This document shows, one piece after another, positions 1 through 9,579 of a stretch of 64,000 nt of DNA (position 1 is the first letter of the stretch; each line of letters opens with the position of its first letter). The position numbers and the translations under genes were made by a program. This stretch comes from Halopseudomonas pertucinogena. GTDB taxonomy: Bacteria; Pseudomonadota; Gammaproteobacteria; Pseudomonadales; Pseudomonadaceae. The notes below the pieces were generated by a model. It was given only the letters and a program-made list of their open reading frames with translations. It did no database searches and was not told where the DNA came from. The stretch is from positions 213,172 to 277,171 of the forward strand of contig NZ_BMNN01000003.1 of assembly GCF_014646575.1 (NCBI RefSeq). Direction: 5' to 3'.

Positions 1-1
1 G

Positions 2-70
2 ATCACCGACGAGTGTCTGGCGCTGCTCGATTTCAATGCCAACCAGCCAGTGGAACAGGAAACTGATTGA
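2..70 (+). CDS. C-terminal end of an unidentified gene (partial)
   Basis: An open frame entering from the left edge reads about 22 codons and stops with TGA at 68-70. That stop overlaps the ATG of pta (TGATG), so the two genes are probably translationally coupled. The visible C-terminus (ending VEQETD) does not look like the end of acetate kinase, the partner one might expect beside pta. Too little is visible to name it. Confidence 0.5.
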   Translation: MTDECLALLDFNANQPVEQETD

Positions 71-2202
71 TGCATACGTTCTTTCTCGCCCCCACCGGGT
101 TCGGAGTCGGTCTCACCTCGGTCAGTCTTGGACTCATCCGCGCGTTGCAGCGCAGCGGCCTGCGGGTGCACTTTCTCAAGCCCATCGCCCAGCCCCACCC
201 CGGCGATAACGGCCCGGAACGCTCCAGTGCGCTGATCGGCAACACCATGGGGCTGCAACCACCGACACCGATGGCCCTGCCGGAGGTTGAGCGGCGACTC
301 GGCAATGGCGAGCTGGATGAGGTCATGGAAGACATTGTCAGCCGTTACCGCGAAGCGGCCCGCGATGCGGACGTGGTGGTCGTCGAGGGCATGGTGCCGA
401 CCCGCCAGGCGGCCTACGCCGCCAGGATCAACCAGCATATAGCGACCAGTCTGGACGCCGACATCATCCTCGTCAGCGCGCCTGATGATGACAATCTGGC
501 CAGCCTCGCCCACCGTATCGAACTGCATGCCCAGGGCTTCGGCGGACCGGCCAACCCCAAGGTGCTTGGGGTCATCATCAACAAGGTGCGGGACCTGGAG
601 CTGGGCGGTGAGGTGCCCAATGACCGCGGCGAGCTCAAGCGAACACTGAAGGAATATGCCCTGGCGCTGAAACAGGAATCCCGGGTGCTGGACACCGAGG
701 CATTCCGTCTGATCGGCTGTATTCCCTGGCAGAGCGAGCTGAGCGCACCGCGCAGCTCGGACGTCGCCCGTCAGCTCAATGCCAGAATCCTGCACCCGGG
801 GGAGATGCATCACCGCCGCGTGCTGGATATCGTGCTGTGCGCCCGCACCGTTCCCAATACCCTGCACCTGTACCGTCCCGGCACCCTGCTGGTGGTACCG
901 GGCGACCGGGACGACGTGATCATCTCCAGCAGCCTGGCATCGCTGTCCGGCACCGCTCTGGCGGGGCTGCTGCTGACCGGCGACATCATGCCGGACGAGC
1001 GCGTCATGCAGCTCTGCCAGCCGGCGCTGGATAACGGCCTGCCCATCTTCCTGGTCGGCACCGGCAGCTTCGCCACCTCCTCCCAGCTGGACCGCATGAA
1101 CCGCGAGATACCGGTGGACGACACGGAACGCACCACCCTGGTCACCGATTTCGTGGCATCCCACATCGACCATGGCTGGCTGCAGCACCGTTGCGGCCAG
1201 CCCAGCGAGCGGCGCATGTCTCCTCCGGCCTTCCGCTATGACCTGGTCAACCGTGCCCAGCAGGCCGGCAAGCGGATCGTGCTGCCCGAAGGGGACGAGC
1301 CACGCACCGTCCAGGCCGCGGCCATCTGTCAGCGCCGGGGCATTGCCCAGTGCGTGCTGCTGGCCAAGCCGGAGTCGGTGGAGGCAGTGGCCCGTGCTCA
1401 CCACATCAGCCTGCCGGAAGGGCTGCAGATCATCGACCCGGATGTGGTCCGCGAGCGCTACGTTCCGCCCATGGTGGAGCTGCGCAAGGACCGAGGCCTG
1501 ACGGCACCGGTGGCGCTGCAGCAGCTGGAAGATAACGTCGTACTGGGCACCATGATGCTTGCGCTGGACGAGGTGGACGGTCTGGTTTCCGGTGCCATCC
1601 ATACCACGGCGAATACCATCCGGCCGGCCTTCCAGCTGATCAAGACTGCGCCCGGCTACAACCTGGTGTCCTCGGTGTTCTTCATGCTGCTGCCCGACCA
1701 GGTCCTGGTCTATGGCGACTGCGCGGTGAACCCCGACCCCAATGCCGAGGAACTGGCGGAGATTGCCATTCAGAGTGCCCGCTCCGCCGAGGCGTTCGGC
1801 ATTCCGGCCCGGGTCGCCATGATCAGCTACTCCACCGGCAGCTCCGGCACCGGCGAGGATGTGGAAAAGGTACGCAAGGCCACCCAGCTGGCCCGCGAAC
1901 GGGAGCCGGGACTGTTGATCGACGGCCCACTGCAGTATGATGCCGCCGCGATTGCCAGCGTTGGCCGACAGAAAGCGCCGGACAGCCCGGTCGCCGGCAA
2001 GGCAACGGTCTTCGTCTTCCCGGACCTGAACACCGGCAACACTACCTACAAGGCGGTACAGCGCAGCGCCAATGTCATCAGTGTAGGACCGATGCTGCAG
2101 GGTCTGCGCAAGCCGGTGAACGATCTGTCCCGCGGTGCGCTGGTGGACGATATCGTGTTTACTATCGCACTGACTGCAATACAGGCCGACACGGACAAGT
2201 GA
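70..2202 (+). CDS. pta: Phosphate acetyltransferase (long form)
   Basis: Interconverts acetyl-CoA and acetyl phosphate in the cytoplasm, in the acetate switch with acetate kinase. About 710 residues, the long three-domain form. The N-terminal BioD-like P-loop domain opens with APTGFGVGLTSVSLGL. A DRTGG-type domain lies around residues 230-350 (VPGDRDDV and LLLTGDIMPD). The catalytic PTA_PTB domain runs from about residue 388 to the end, with GKRIVLPEGDEPRT, YSTGSSGTG and PDLNTGNTTYKAVQR. The ATG at 70 is preferred over the TTG at 67 because it overlaps the upstream stop and starts at the usual MHTFFLAPTG. A perfect hairpin follows the stop. Confidence 0.95.
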   Translation: MHTFFLAPTGFGVGLTSVSLGLIRALQRSGLRVHFLKPIAQPHPGDNGPERSSALIGNTMGLQPPTPMALPEVERRLGNGELDEVMEDIVSRYREAARDADVVVVEGMVPTRQAAYAARINQHIATSLDADIILVSAPDDDNLASLAHRIELHAQGFGGPANPKVLGVIINKVRDLELGGEVPNDRGELKRTLKEYALALKQESRVLDTEAFRLIGCIPWQSELSAPRSSDVARQLNARILHPGEMHHRRVLDIVLCARTVPNTLHLYRPGTLLVVPGDRDDVIISSSLASLSGTALAGLLLTGDIMPDERVMQLCQPALDNGLPIFLVGTGSFATSSQLDRMNREIPVDDTERTTLVTDFVASHIDHGWLQHRCGQPSERRMSPPAFRYDLVNRAQQAGKRIVLPEGDEPRTVQAAAICQRRGIAQCVLLAKPESVEAVARAHHISLPEGLQIIDPDVVRERYVPPMVELRKDRGLTAPVALQQLEDNVVLGTMMLALDEVDGLVSGAIHTTANTIRPAFQLIKTAPGYNLVSSVFFMLLPDQVLVYGDCAVNPDPNAEELAEIAIQSARSAEAFGIPARVAMISYSTGSSGTGEDVEKVRKATQLAREREPGLLIDGPLQYDAAAIASVGRQKAPDSPVAGKATVFVFPDLNTGNTTYKAVQRSANVISVGPMLQGLRKPVNDLSRGALVDDIVFTIALTAIQADTDK

Positions 2203-2216
2203 CCTGAGTCCGGCAT

Positions 2217-2244
2217 GTGGCCTGGTGAACAACAACCAGGCCAC
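2217..2244 (+). terminator. Hairpin between pta and the acyltransferase gene
   Basis: A perfect 10-bp stem (2217-2226 with 2235-2244) with an 8-nt loop lies 14 nt after the pta stop. There is no T-run, so it may be a partial terminator or an mRNA-stabilising hairpin rather than a full Rho-independent terminator. Confidence 0.4.
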
Positions 2245-2272
2245 CGTCGCCTGATAACCGAGCTACCAGACA

Positions 2273-3178
2273 ATGCTGTTCTTTTTGCCTGCGTTCCTTC
2301 GCGGAGTCATCTCGCTCCTTCTGCTGATCCTCAATACTCTTTTCTGGTTCAGCCTGCTGTTCCCCTGCGCCCTGATAAAACTGCTGCCCATCGCCCCGCT
2401 GCAGCGCTTCATGACCCGGGTGATGATCCGGATTGCCGAAGCCTGGATGCTGTGCAACAGCGGCTGGATGCGGCTGGCCGGCAACACCCGGTGGGATGTA
2501 CAGGGCCGCGAGCGGCTGGACCGCGACGGCTGGTATCTTGTCACCAGCAACCACCAGAGCTGGGTCGACATTCTGGTGTTGCAGCACAACTTCAACCGAC
2601 GCATGCCGATGTTCAAGTTCTTCCTCAAGCAGGAACTGATCTGGGTACCGGTGATCGGCATCTGCTGGTGGGCGCTGGATTTCCCCTTCATGAAGCGTTA
2701 CAGCAAGGCGTATCTGGCCAGGCACCCGGAAAAGGCCGGCCAGGACCGTCTGGCTACCCAGCGCGCCTGCGAGAAATTCAAGACCACCCCGGTGGCGGTG
2801 TTCAACTTTCTCGAGGGCACCCGCCTGACGCCGGAGAAACGGGCGGAGCAGGCATCCCCCTACCGCCATCTGCTGCGCCCCAAGTCCGGCGGCGCGGCCT
2901 TCGTGCTGGATGCCATGGGTGAACAGCTGCGGTCGCTGGTGGACATCACCATTCACTACCCCGACGGCAGCCCGAGCTTCTGGGACCTGCTTTGCGGGCG
3001 CATACGTCATGTGGTGGTGCGCTGCCATACGCGCCCCATTCCCGCCGAATTCCTGGGTCAGGACTACGATAACGATCCGGTATTCCGCGAGCAGTTCCAG
3101 GGCTGGATCAGTCGCCTGTGGCAGGAGAAGGACGAGCAGCTGGAACAGCTGCACCGCGACTATCCGCCCGCTGGCTGA
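2273..3178 (+). CDS. 1-acylglycerol-3-phosphate acyltransferase family protein (YihG-like)
   Basis: A 301-residue inner-membrane acyltransferase of the PlsC/LPLAT superfamily, probably acylating lysophosphatidic acid or a related lysophospholipid. The N-terminus (residues 1-40) is a hydrophobic anchor. The catalytic HX4D motif is NHQSWVDI (His94, Asp99), and a later EGTRLTPEKR is the family's EGTR motif. Size and motif arrangement fit the YihG/LCLAT-like branch rather than the shorter housekeeping PlsC. It sits 70 bp downstream of pta on the same strand, the arrangement seen in Pseudomonas. The ribosome site is weak, so the start is moderately sure. The exact acyl acceptor is not visible. Confidence 0.85.
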   Translation: MLFFLPAFLRGVISLLLLILNTLFWFSLLFPCALIKLLPIAPLQRFMTRVMIRIAEAWMLCNSGWMRLAGNTRWDVQGRERLDRDGWYLVTSNHQSWVDILVLQHNFNRRMPMFKFFLKQELIWVPVIGICWWALDFPFMKRYSKAYLARHPEKAGQDRLATQRACEKFKTTPVAVFNFLEGTRLTPEKRAEQASPYRHLLRPKSGGAAFVLDAMGEQLRSLVDITIHYPDGSPSFWDLLCGRIRHVVVRCHTRPIPAEFLGQDYDNDPVFREQFQGWISRLWQEKDEQLEQLHRDYPPAG

Positions 3179-3205
3179 ACACTACCCTGCATCGTCCGCT
3201 GCCTG

Positions 3206-3276
3206 GGAGGAGCGAGTTCCATCTCGCCCATCTGTAGACAGCCGAACCCCAGTGGCCGGGATGGAACCCGGCCCTC
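3206..3276. repeat. Inverted pair of REP-like palindromic units
   Basis: Two short imperfect palindromes face each other. Unit 1 (about 3206-3231) contains GCGAGTTCCATCTCGC. Unit 2 (about 3251-3276) contains GGCCGGGATGGAACCCGGCC, and its reverse complement resembles unit 1 (GTTCCATC core in a G-rich frame). They are separated by about 20 nt, between convergent genes. The sequence differs from the GTAGGAGC-type REP units elsewhere in the window. Confidence 0.5.
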
Positions 3277-3287
3277 CATCCGATACG

Positions 3288-3315
3288 AAAAAGGGACGCC
3301 ATGGCGTCCCTTTTC
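3288..3315. terminator. Bidirectional Rho-independent terminator
   Basis: A perfect 26-bp palindrome (3289-3314) has A-run and T-run arms around AGGGACGC and GCGTCCCT. It ends both the acyltransferase gene and the converging OmpA-lipoprotein gene. Confidence 0.85.
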
Positions 3316-3334
3316 AGTCCAACCGCGCTCGCTG

Positions 3335-3988
3335 TTACAGAGGACGCAGGTTGATCTCCACGCGACGGTTCTGCGCACGGCCTTCCTGGGTGTCGTTGCT
3401 GGCCACCGGCTGGCTCGGGCCAACCCCGCGGCTGCTGATGCGAGCACCGGAAACGCCCTGGCCGGTCAGGTAGGACGCCACGCTGGTGGCACGCTGCTGA
3501 GACAGGCGCATGTTCAGCTCCAGCGAGCCGGTGCTGTCGGTATGGCCAACGATATCGATGCCGTTCTTGTCGAACTCCTTGAACACCTTGACCAGTGAAT
3601 TCAGGGTCGGGTAGAAGCTGCTGGAAATGTCCGCCGAGCTGCTGGCGAAGGTGATGTTGCCAGGCATGATCAGCTGCAGGTGGTCACCGTTGCGTACTAC
3701 CTGCACGCCGCTGCCGGTCAGCTCCTGACGCAGGCGCTGCTCCTGGCGGTCCACATAGTAACCGTAGCCGGCGCCAGCCGCGCCACCGACGGTAGCACCG
3801 ATCAGCGCGCCCTTGGCACGGTCATCCTTGCTGGAGGTGGCCGCACCGATCAGCGCGCCGGCCACGGCTCCGCCGCCGCCATAGACGCCAGCCTTGCCAG
3901 CCTGACGCTCACCGGTATAGGGGTTGTTGGTACAGCCTGCCAGCAGGGCAACACAGGCGGAAGCGGCAATCAATGCTTTGATTTTCAT
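3335..3988 (-). CDS. OmpA-family outer-membrane lipoprotein (YfiB-like)
   Basis: A 217-residue lipoprotein anchored in the outer membrane, with a C-terminal peptidoglycan-binding domain. The lipobox is LLAGC with the lipidated Cys19. Residues about 30-75 are a glycine-rich, glycine-zipper-like stretch (GGGGAVAGALIGAATSS and a second GALIGATVGGAAGAGYG). The OmpA_C domain covers about residues 105-215, with VGHTDSTGS, LSQQRATSVASYL and AQNRRVEI. AAGGA lies upstream of the ATG. The gene is transcribed alone. The combination of lipobox, glycine zipper and OmpA domain matches the lipoprotein found at this locus in Pseudomonas. Confidence 0.9.
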   Translation of the reverse strand: MKIKALIAASACVALLAGCTNNPYTGERQAGKAGVYGGGGAVAGALIGAATSSKDDRAKGALIGATVGGAAGAGYGYYVDRQEQRLRQELTGSGVQVVRNGDHLQLIMPGNITFASSSADISSSFYPTLNSLVKVFKEFDKNGIDIVGHTDSTGSLELNMRLSQQRATSVASYLTGQGVSGARISSRGVGPSQPVASNDTQEGRAQNRRVEINLRPL

Positions 3989-4098
3989 GGATTTTTCCTT
4001 AATTTACGTCGTCTTCGCGGCTACGCGCTCGGAGATGAGCGAAACAGCTTTGACCTCAGGCGGTGGGCATTTATCCCGACCCTGCAATTATGCTCGAA

Positions 4099-4737
4099 TC
4101 ACCCGCGAATAAAAGGATTCTCGCGGATCTCATCGCCAATCTGTGTATCAGGTCCGTGCCCCGTCACCACCACCGCATCCTCGTCCAGGGTGTACAGGCG
4201 CTGGCGGATGGATGTTTCGATCTGCGCGTAGTCACCTCCCCACAGGTCGGTACGCCCGATGCCCCGACGGAACAGCGTATCTCCCGCGATCAGCAGCTTG
4301 GCCTCGGGAAACCAGAAGCTCATCGAACCGGGGGTATGCCCAGGGGTGTGCATGGCCACCCCACAGCCGCAGGGCAGCTCCTCGTCATCCTGCAGCCAGT
4401 GGTCCGGCGCGGGCACCGGGTTGTAGGGCACGCCGAACAGCTTGCATTGCATCTCCAGATTGTCCCAGAGGAACTTGTCATCCTTGTGCAGATGCAGGGT
4501 GGCACCGGTGGCCTTCTTCATCTCGCCGGAGGCAAGGAAGTGATCCAGGTGCGCATGGGTATGAATGATGCTCACCACCTTCAGCCCCAGCTGGTCCAGC
4601 CGATCGAGGATCAGCTGATGATCGCCGCCCGGGTCGACCACTATTGCCTTTTTGGTGACAGGGTCACCGATGATGGTGCAGTTGCACTGCAGCGGGCCGA
4701 CGGGGAAGGTCTCGCGGATCAGGGTGGGGGTCTGCAT
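4099..4737 (-). CDS. MBL-fold metallo-hydrolase, hydroxyacylglutathione hydrolase-like
   Basis: A 212-residue cytoplasmic metallo-beta-lactamase-fold enzyme resembling the small glyoxalase II type (YcbL/GloC), which would hydrolyse S-lactoylglutathione-like thioesters. The metal site THAHLDH is at residues 60-66, followed by HTPGHTPGSMSFW and the GDTLFRRGIGRTDL segment typical of GloB relatives. It is about 40 residues shorter than classical GloB and lacks its substrate-binding C-terminal domain. An upstream in-frame start at 4770 exists, but the ATG at 4737 has AAGGA eight bases before it and gives the normal family N-terminus. Confidence 0.85.
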   Translation of the reverse strand: MQTPTLIRETFPVGPLQCNCTIIGDPVTKKAIVVDPGGDHQLILDRLDQLGLKVVSIIHTHAHLDHFLASGEMKKATGATLHLHKDDKFLWDNLEMQCKLFGVPYNPVPAPDHWLQDDEELPCGCGVAMHTPGHTPGSMSFWFPEAKLLIAGDTLFRRGIGRTDLWGGDYAQIETSIRQRLYTLDEDAVVVTGHGPDTQIGDEIRENPFIRG

Positions 4738-4817
4738 GGATAATCCTTGTACTACAGCCAGTGTGTTCACCGATATGACCCTAACGGTCGGGGATTTTCA
4801 AGCTCGCGCGAACCGGC

Positions 4818-5918
4818 TCAGTGCCGGTTTCGCTCGGCCAGATAGGCCCGGATCGCCTCGGCATCGCCGGCAAGCTCGACGCGCTCGGCCTTGCTCTCGC
4901 GCTGGTAGACGTACATGGGGTCGTAGTATTCCCCCAGCAGCCCCTCGATCCAGCCGCGGTGCAGCTCCACCTCGCCGCTGCGTGCCTGTTCCTCCAGCGC
5001 CTGTTCCATCAACCCCCGCAGCCGTGCATGGCGCTCGCCGCCCAGACGTTTGCGGATATTGTCCAGGCTCTGCAACAGGCGCTGGGAGAACAGCGCGAAG
5101 CTCTGTTGTTGACCATGTACCTGGTCGAACTCGGCGGCCAGGTCGATCACGTAGTCGCGCAGGATGCGCTGCACCCGGTTGTCGAAGCTGTCCTCCAGCC
5201 AGACGATGGGAAAGCGTTGCATACCCTGGGTCAGCGACAGCGGCAGGGAGCAGGCGCCGATCAGCCGGCTCTCGTCCTCCAGCACGAACTGGCTCTGGCC
5301 CCGGGCACGGCGCTTGAGCAGGTCGATGGCCAGGCGGTTCTCGAAGTCGATCTGCCCGGGCTGGGCGGTGGCCCGCTTGCCGAAGCTGGAGCCACGGTGG
5401 TTGGCATGGCCTTCCAGGTCGATACTGTTGGCCAGACTGGCTATCACTTCTGTCTTGCCGGTACCGGTCATGCCGCCGACGATGACGAAGTCGCATTCGG
5501 CCACGGCCTGATCCAGGGACTCGATCAGAAAAGTACGCAGCGCCTTGTAACCGCCAACCACCCGGGGGTAGTCGATACCGGCTTCGTGCTTCAGCCACTG
5601 CTGGACGATCTGTGAGCGCAGTCCGCCGCGAAAGCAGTAGAGGTAACCGTCGGGATTGGCGCGGGCGAAAGCGGCCCAAGCCTCGAGACGCTGCGCCTTG
5701 GTCGCACCGGAAACCAGCTGATGCCCCAGCTCGATCGCCGCCTGCTGGCCCCTGTTCTTGTAGCAGGTGCCCACCTTCTGTCGCTCGATATCGGTCATCA
5801 ACGGCAGACTGACCGCAGTGGGAAAGGCGCCCCGGTTGAATTCCACCGGGGCGCGCATGTCCATCAGGGGAACGTCATCGATAAACAGCTGGCGATAGTC
5901 TTGGGTATCCGGACGCAT
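4818..5918 (-). CDS. selU: tRNA 2-selenouridine synthase
   Basis: Also called MnmH. It converts 2-thiouridine at the wobble position of certain tRNAs to 2-selenouridine through a geranylated intermediate, using selenophosphate from SelD. 366 residues. The N-terminal rhodanese domain carries the catalytic cysteine in [10 protein letters not shown] (Cys95, aligning with the essential Cys97 of the E. coli protein). A P-loop GGMTGTGKT lies at about 148-156. The start ATG overlaps the selD stop (TGATG), so both are one translationally coupled operon. A much longer in-frame reading to 6068 only shadows selD. Confidence 0.95.
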   Translation of the reverse strand: MRPDTQDYRQLFIDDVPLMDMRAPVEFNRGAFPTAVSLPLMTDIERQKVGTCYKNRGQQAAIELGHQLVSGATKAQRLEAWAAFARANPDGYLYCFRGGLRSQIVQQWLKHEAGIDYPRVVGGYKALRTFLIESLDQAVAECDFVIVGGMTGTGKTEVIASLANSIDLEGHANHRGSSFGKRATAQPGQIDFENRLAIDLLKRRARGQSQFVLEDESRLIGACSLPLSLTQGMQRFPIVWLEDSFDNRVQRILRDYVIDLAAEFDQVHGQQQSFALFSQRLLQSLDNIRKRLGGERHARLRGLMEQALEEQARSGEVELHRGWIEGLLGEYYDPMYVYQRESKAERVELAGDAEAIRAYLAERNRH

Positions 5919-6952
5919 CAAGACACCTCGACGGCGTGGGCGCGCCGCTCGACCAGCTGGCCGATGGGCGCCAGCTTGAGGCCCAGCTCCCCTGCCACCG
6001 CCAGAAACTCCTGCTCGCCCTCCGGTGCGACCGCTACCAGCAGTCCGCCACTGGTCTGCGGGTCGCACAGCAGATTGCGCTGATCATCAGCGATGGGCGC
6101 GACCTTGTCGCCATAGCTGTCGAAATTGCGCAGGGTGCCGCCGGGGATGCAGCCCTCGCCCAGGTAGTAGTCCACCCCGGGCAGACGGGGCACCGCAGCA
6201 AACTCCAGCTGTGCGGTCAGCTGCGCGCCATCAGCCATCTCCACCAGATGCCCGAGCAGACCGAAACCGGTGACATCGGTCATGGCCCGAACGCCGGCCA
6301 GCTTGCCGAAGCGTGAACCAGGACGGTTCAGGGTGCACATCCAGTCCCGGGCCAGACCTTCGTCCTGTGGGCGCAGTTTCGCCTTCTTCTCGGCGGTGGT
6401 GAGGATGCCGATGCCCAGCGGCTTGGTCAGATACAGCCGGCAGCCGGCGGTGCCGGTGTCGTTGCGCTTGAGATACTGCTTGTCCACCACGCCGGTTACC
6501 GCCAGCCCGAAGATGGGCTCGGGGGCATCGATGGAGTGACCGCCGGCCAGCGGGATGCCGGCGGCGTCGCAGACCGCCCGACCGCCGCGCATCACCTCCC
6601 GGGCCACCTCCGGCGGCAGCAGATTGACCGGCCAGCCGAGGATGGCGATGGCCATCAGCGGATCGCCGCCCATGGCGTAGATGTCACTGATGGCATTGGT
6701 GGCGGCGATGCGGCCGAAGTCGAAGGGATCATCGACGATGGGCATGAAGAAGTCGGTGGTCGATACCACGCCCCGCTCGTCGTCCAGCGCATAGACAGCC
6801 GCATCGTCCCGGGAGGCATTGCCTACCCACAGCCGCGGATCGATATTCTGCGCGCCGCTGCCGGCGAGGATGGTTTCCAGCACCTTCGGGGAAATCTTGC
6901 AGCCACAGCCGGCTCCATGGCTGTACTGGGTCAGGCGGATCGGCTCGCTCAT
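5918..6952 (-). CDS. selD: Selenide, water dikinase (selenophosphate synthetase)
   Basis: Makes monoselenophosphate from selenide and ATP, the activated selenium donor for SelU. 344 residues, close to the E. coli enzyme in length and in its start [18 protein letters not shown]. The catalytic pair is Cys16 and Lys19, corresponding to Cys17 and Lys20 of E. coli. Later motifs include [30 protein letters not shown] and [11 protein letters not shown]. The active-site residue is cysteine, so this is not a selenoprotein. No selA or selB lies in the window, so only the tRNA-selenation use is supported here. It is divergent from the putative selenium importer operon. Confidence 0.97.
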   Translation of the reverse strand: MSEPIRLTQYSHGAGCGCKISPKVLETILAGSGAQNIDPRLWVGNASRDDAAVYALDDERGVVSTTDFFMPIVDDPFDFGRIAATNAISDIYAMGGDPLMAIAILGWPVNLLPPEVAREVMRGGRAVCDAAGIPLAGGHSIDAPEPIFGLAVTGVVDKQYLKRNDTGTAGCRLYLTKPLGIGILTTAEKKAKLRPQDEGLARDWMCTLNRPGSRFGKLAGVRAMTDVTGFGLLGHLVEMADGAQLTAQLEFAAVPRLPGVDYYLGEGCIPGGTLRNFDSYGDKVAPIADDQRNLLCDPQTSGGLLVAVAPEGEQEFLAVAGELGLKLAPIGQLVERRAHAVEVS

Positions 6953-7020
6953 GGGTAGTCTCGGCAGAAGAAATTGAGGCTGGGGATAGTAACAAAGCTG
7001 CGCTTTGCCCTCACCCTCCG

Positions 7021-7026
7021 TATAAT
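7021..7026 (+). promoter_or_regulatory. Candidate -10 element of the PhnD-like transporter operon
   Basis: A perfect TATAAT sits 86 bp before the start of the binding-protein gene, inside the 160-bp gap between it and selD. No good -35 is seen at the right distance, so an activator or extended contact may be needed. Confidence 0.4.
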
Positions 7027-7112
7027 CGCCCCGCTCTTTTTCCTCTCAGCAGCGGCGGTCGCCCGACCACCCACTACTGAATTTTTTCCGCCATTGAACC
7101 GGAGAACTTTCC

Positions 7113-7964
7113 ATGCTCAAACGTACCCTCACAGTGGCCAGCGCCCTGCTGTTATCGCTGTCCGCCCTGGTCAGCCAGGCGGCGGATGTCCTCAGGGTCA
7201 GCGCCATCCCCGATGAAGCGCCGACCGAACTGCTGCGCAAGTTCGAGCCGCTGGGCGCCTATCTGGAGCAGGAGCTGGGGATGAAGGTCCAGTTCACCCC
7301 GGTAGCCGACTACCCGGCGGTGGTCGAGGCGCTGGCCAGCGACCGGCTGGACCTGGCCTGGCTCGGCGGCTTCACCTTCGTTCAGGTTTACCTGAAGACC
7401 GGCAATGCCGTTCCGCTGGTCCAGCGCGAGCAGGACGCCGAGTTCACCAGCAAGTTCATCACCGCCAACCCAGAGGTGAACGCGCTGTCCGACCTCAAGG
7501 GCAAGACCTTCGCCTTCGGCTCGATCTCCTCGACCTCCGGCAGTCTGATGCCGCGCTACTTCATGCTGCAGGACGGCATCCAGCCGGAGAGTTTCTTCAG
7601 CCGCATCGGCTACTCCGGCGCCCATGACGCCACCGCTGCCTGGGTTCAGGCCGGCCGGGTGGACGCCGGCGTGCTCAATGCCAGCGTCTGGGACAAGCTG
7701 GTCGCCAATGGCAAGGTGGATACCAGCAAGGTACGGGTATTTGCCACTACCCCCACCTATTACGACTACAACTGGACCGTGCGTGGCACGCTGGATCCGG
7801 CGCTGGCCGAGAAGATCAGGCAGGCCTTCCTCGCCCTGGATCCGGCCGATCCGGCTCACAGGCAGATCCTGGACCTGCAGGCCGCCAGCCGCTTCATCGA
7901 GACCGAGCCGACCAACTACAAGGGCATCGAGGAGGCGGCCCGCGCCGCTGACCTGCTGAAATGA
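7113..7964 (+). CDS. ABC transporter substrate-binding protein, PhnD family (putative selenium oxyanion importer)
   Basis: A 283-residue periplasmic binding protein with a signal peptide (about residues 1-23, cut after SQA). It belongs to the PhnD/phosphonate-binding superfamily, with [18 protein letters not shown] near the mature start and [13 protein letters not shown] in the ligand domain. A PhnD-like subfamily that co-occurs with selD and selU has been annotated as putative selenate-binding. Here the gene is divergent from selD–selU and no C–P lyase gene is nearby, which supports that reading. Ligand identity is inferred from context only. GGAGA precedes the ATG. Confidence 0.8.
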   Translation: MLKRTLTVASALLLSLSALVSQAADVLRVSAIPDEAPTELLRKFEPLGAYLEQELGMKVQFTPVADYPAVVEALASDRLDLAWLGGFTFVQVYLKTGNAVPLVQREQDAEFTSKFITANPEVNALSDLKGKTFAFGSISSTSGSLMPRYFMLQDGIQPESFFSRIGYSGAHDATAAWVQAGRVDAGVLNASVWDKLVANGKVDTSKVRVFATTPTYYDYNWTVRGTLDPALAEKIRQAFLALDPADPAHRQILDLQAASRFIETEPTNYKGIEEAARAADLLK

Positions 7965-8758
7965 GCCTGCGCCTGTCCGGCGCCGGTCTGCAGCACGCTG
8001 AAGGAGTCCACGCCCTGCGGGGGGTGGACCTGCATATCGTCGCTGGTGAGCGAGTCGCCATCATCGGACCCTCCGGTGCCGGCAAGTCCAGCCTGCTGGG
8101 GCTGATGGCCAGCGCCCTGCGCCCCACCAGCGGCGGTGTGCAGCTGCTGGGAGAGAATCCCTGGCAGCTGTCGTCCCGGGCACGCCAGCGCCTGCGCTCG
8201 CGTATCGGCCTGGTCCATCAGGCGCCGCCCCTGCCTCCGCGCCAGCGGGTGGTCACCGCCGTGCTGGCCGGCCGGCTCGGCCAGTGGGGGCTGGGCCGCA
8301 GTCTGGTCAACCTGCTGCACCCGCTGGACATGCAGGGAGCACGCGCCGTACTCGCCCAGCTGGATCTCGCCGACCGCCTGTTCGCCCGGTGCCAGCAGCT
8401 GTCGGGTGGCCAGCTGCAGCGGGTGGGCATTGCCCGCGCGCTGTATCAGGACCCGACACTGCTTCTGGCCGACGAGCCCGTCTCGGCCATGGACCCGGTG
8501 CTGGCCGACCATACCCTGCGGGTGCTCTGCCGCCATGCCGAAAGTCGCGGCGTCACTCTGGTCGCCAGCCTGCATGCGGTGGAACTGGCACTGGCGCACT
8601 TTCCCCGGATCATCGGCGTGCGCGCCGGGCAGATTGTTTTCGACCGGCCTGCGGCCGAAGTCGACACCAGGCTGCTCGACGCCCTCTATGCCAACGAGCA
8701 GCTGGTGTCTCCTCCCCTGCCCCCGGCCAGTCCGGAGCTGCAGCTCCCCCGATGCTGA
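7961..8758 (+). CDS. phnC: ABC transporter ATP-binding protein, PhnC family
   Basis: The 265-residue cytoplasmic ATPase of the importer. Walker A is GPSGAGKS (about residues 36-43), the ABC signature LSGGQLQR starts at residue 147, and Walker B is LLLADEP followed by the D-loop SAMD. The start overlaps the stop of the binding-protein gene (ATGA), indicating tight coupling. The symbol denotes the family; the substrate here is more likely a selenium oxyanion than a phosphonate, by context. Confidence 0.85.
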   Translation: MSLRLSGAGLQHAEGVHALRGVDLHIVAGERVAIIGPSGAGKSSLLGLMASALRPTSGGVQLLGENPWQLSSRARQRLRSRIGLVHQAPPLPPRQRVVTAVLAGRLGQWGLGRSLVNLLHPLDMQGARAVLAQLDLADRLFARCQQLSGGQLQRVGIARALYQDPTLLLADEPVSAMDPVLADHTLRVLCRHAESRGVTLVASLHAVELALAHFPRIIGVRAGQIVFDRPAAEVDTRLLDALYANEQLVSPPLPPASPELQLPRC

Positions 8759-9579
8759 CACGCGACAGCCGGGATCCTGCCGCCCTGCCGCGGCTGCTGC
8801 TGACCGCCGTGGCCGTGGTTCTGCTGTGGCCGGGTATCCAGCTGGCGGAACTGGATCTGGCTGTGCTGCTCGCTGCCGACAGCCAGAGCGAGATGGGGCG
8901 ATTCGTCAGCGCCTTCTGGCCACCGGCCCACAGCCCTGATTTCCTGCGCCTGCTGCTCGATGCCACCCTGCAGACCCTGGCGATTGCCACCGCCGGCATG
9001 GCACTGGCGCTGGTAGTGGCGATTCCCACCGGGTTGCTGGCCAGCCGCGCCCTGTCGCTGTCCGCTGTTTCCCGGGGCGGTCGGCCCGCAGCGCTGGGCC
9101 AGGCGCTGCGCTGGCCGGTGCGCGGCCTGCTGATCTTCCTGCGAAGCGTGCCGGAAATCGTCTGGGCGTTGCTGTTCGTCCGCGCCGTGGGTCTGGGGCC
9201 CACGGCCGGGGTACTGGCGATCGCCATCACCTATGCCGGCATGCTCGGCAAGGTCTATGCGGAGATCTTCGAGTCGGTCGACCACCGGCCCATGCACGCC
9301 CTGGTGCAGGCCGGCGCGGGTCGGCTGAGCGCGTTCCTCTACGGCATACTGCCCAACGCGGCCGCCGAGCTGACTTCCTATACCCTGTACCGCTGGGAAT
9401 GCGCCATCCGCGCATCGGTGGTCATGGGTTTTGTCGGTGCCGGGGGCCTGGGCCAGCAGATCGACCTGTCCCTGCGCATGTTTGCCGGTGACGAGGTGGC
9501 CAGCATGCTGCTGACCTTCCTGCTGCTGGTACTGCTGGCCGACGGCCTGAGCCGGGTGCTGCGCGGGAGGCTGGCGTGA
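8752..9579 (+). CDS. phnE: ABC transporter permease, PhnE family (first of two)
   Basis: A 275-residue inner-membrane permease with about six hydrophobic segments. The EAA-type cytoplasmic loop for ATPase contact is around [21 protein letters not shown]. The segment [20 protein letters not shown] is the family's C-terminal signature. The ATG at 8752 overlaps the end of the ATPase gene and opens with a normal short N-terminus. A longer in-frame reading from 8284 lies inside the ATPase gene and is not credible. Confidence 0.85.
   Translation: MLTRDSRDPAALPRLLLTAVAVVLLWPGIQLAELDLAVLLAADSQSEMGRFVSAFWPPAHSPDFLRLLLDATLQTLAIATAGMALALVVAIPTGLLASRALSLSAVSRGGRPAALGQALRWPVRGLLIFLRSVPEIVWALLFVRAVGLGPTAGVLAIAITYAGMLGKVYAEIFESVDHRPMHALVQAGAGRLSAFLYGILPNAAAELTSYTLYRWECAIRASVVMGFVGAGGLGQQIDLSLRMFAGDEVASMLLTFLLLVLLADGLSRVLRGRLA

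Noticed and set aside
5918-6952. SelD as a possible selenoprotein
   Set aside because: The active-site position is an ordinary cysteine codon (Cys16), with no in-frame TGA, so no recoding is needed.
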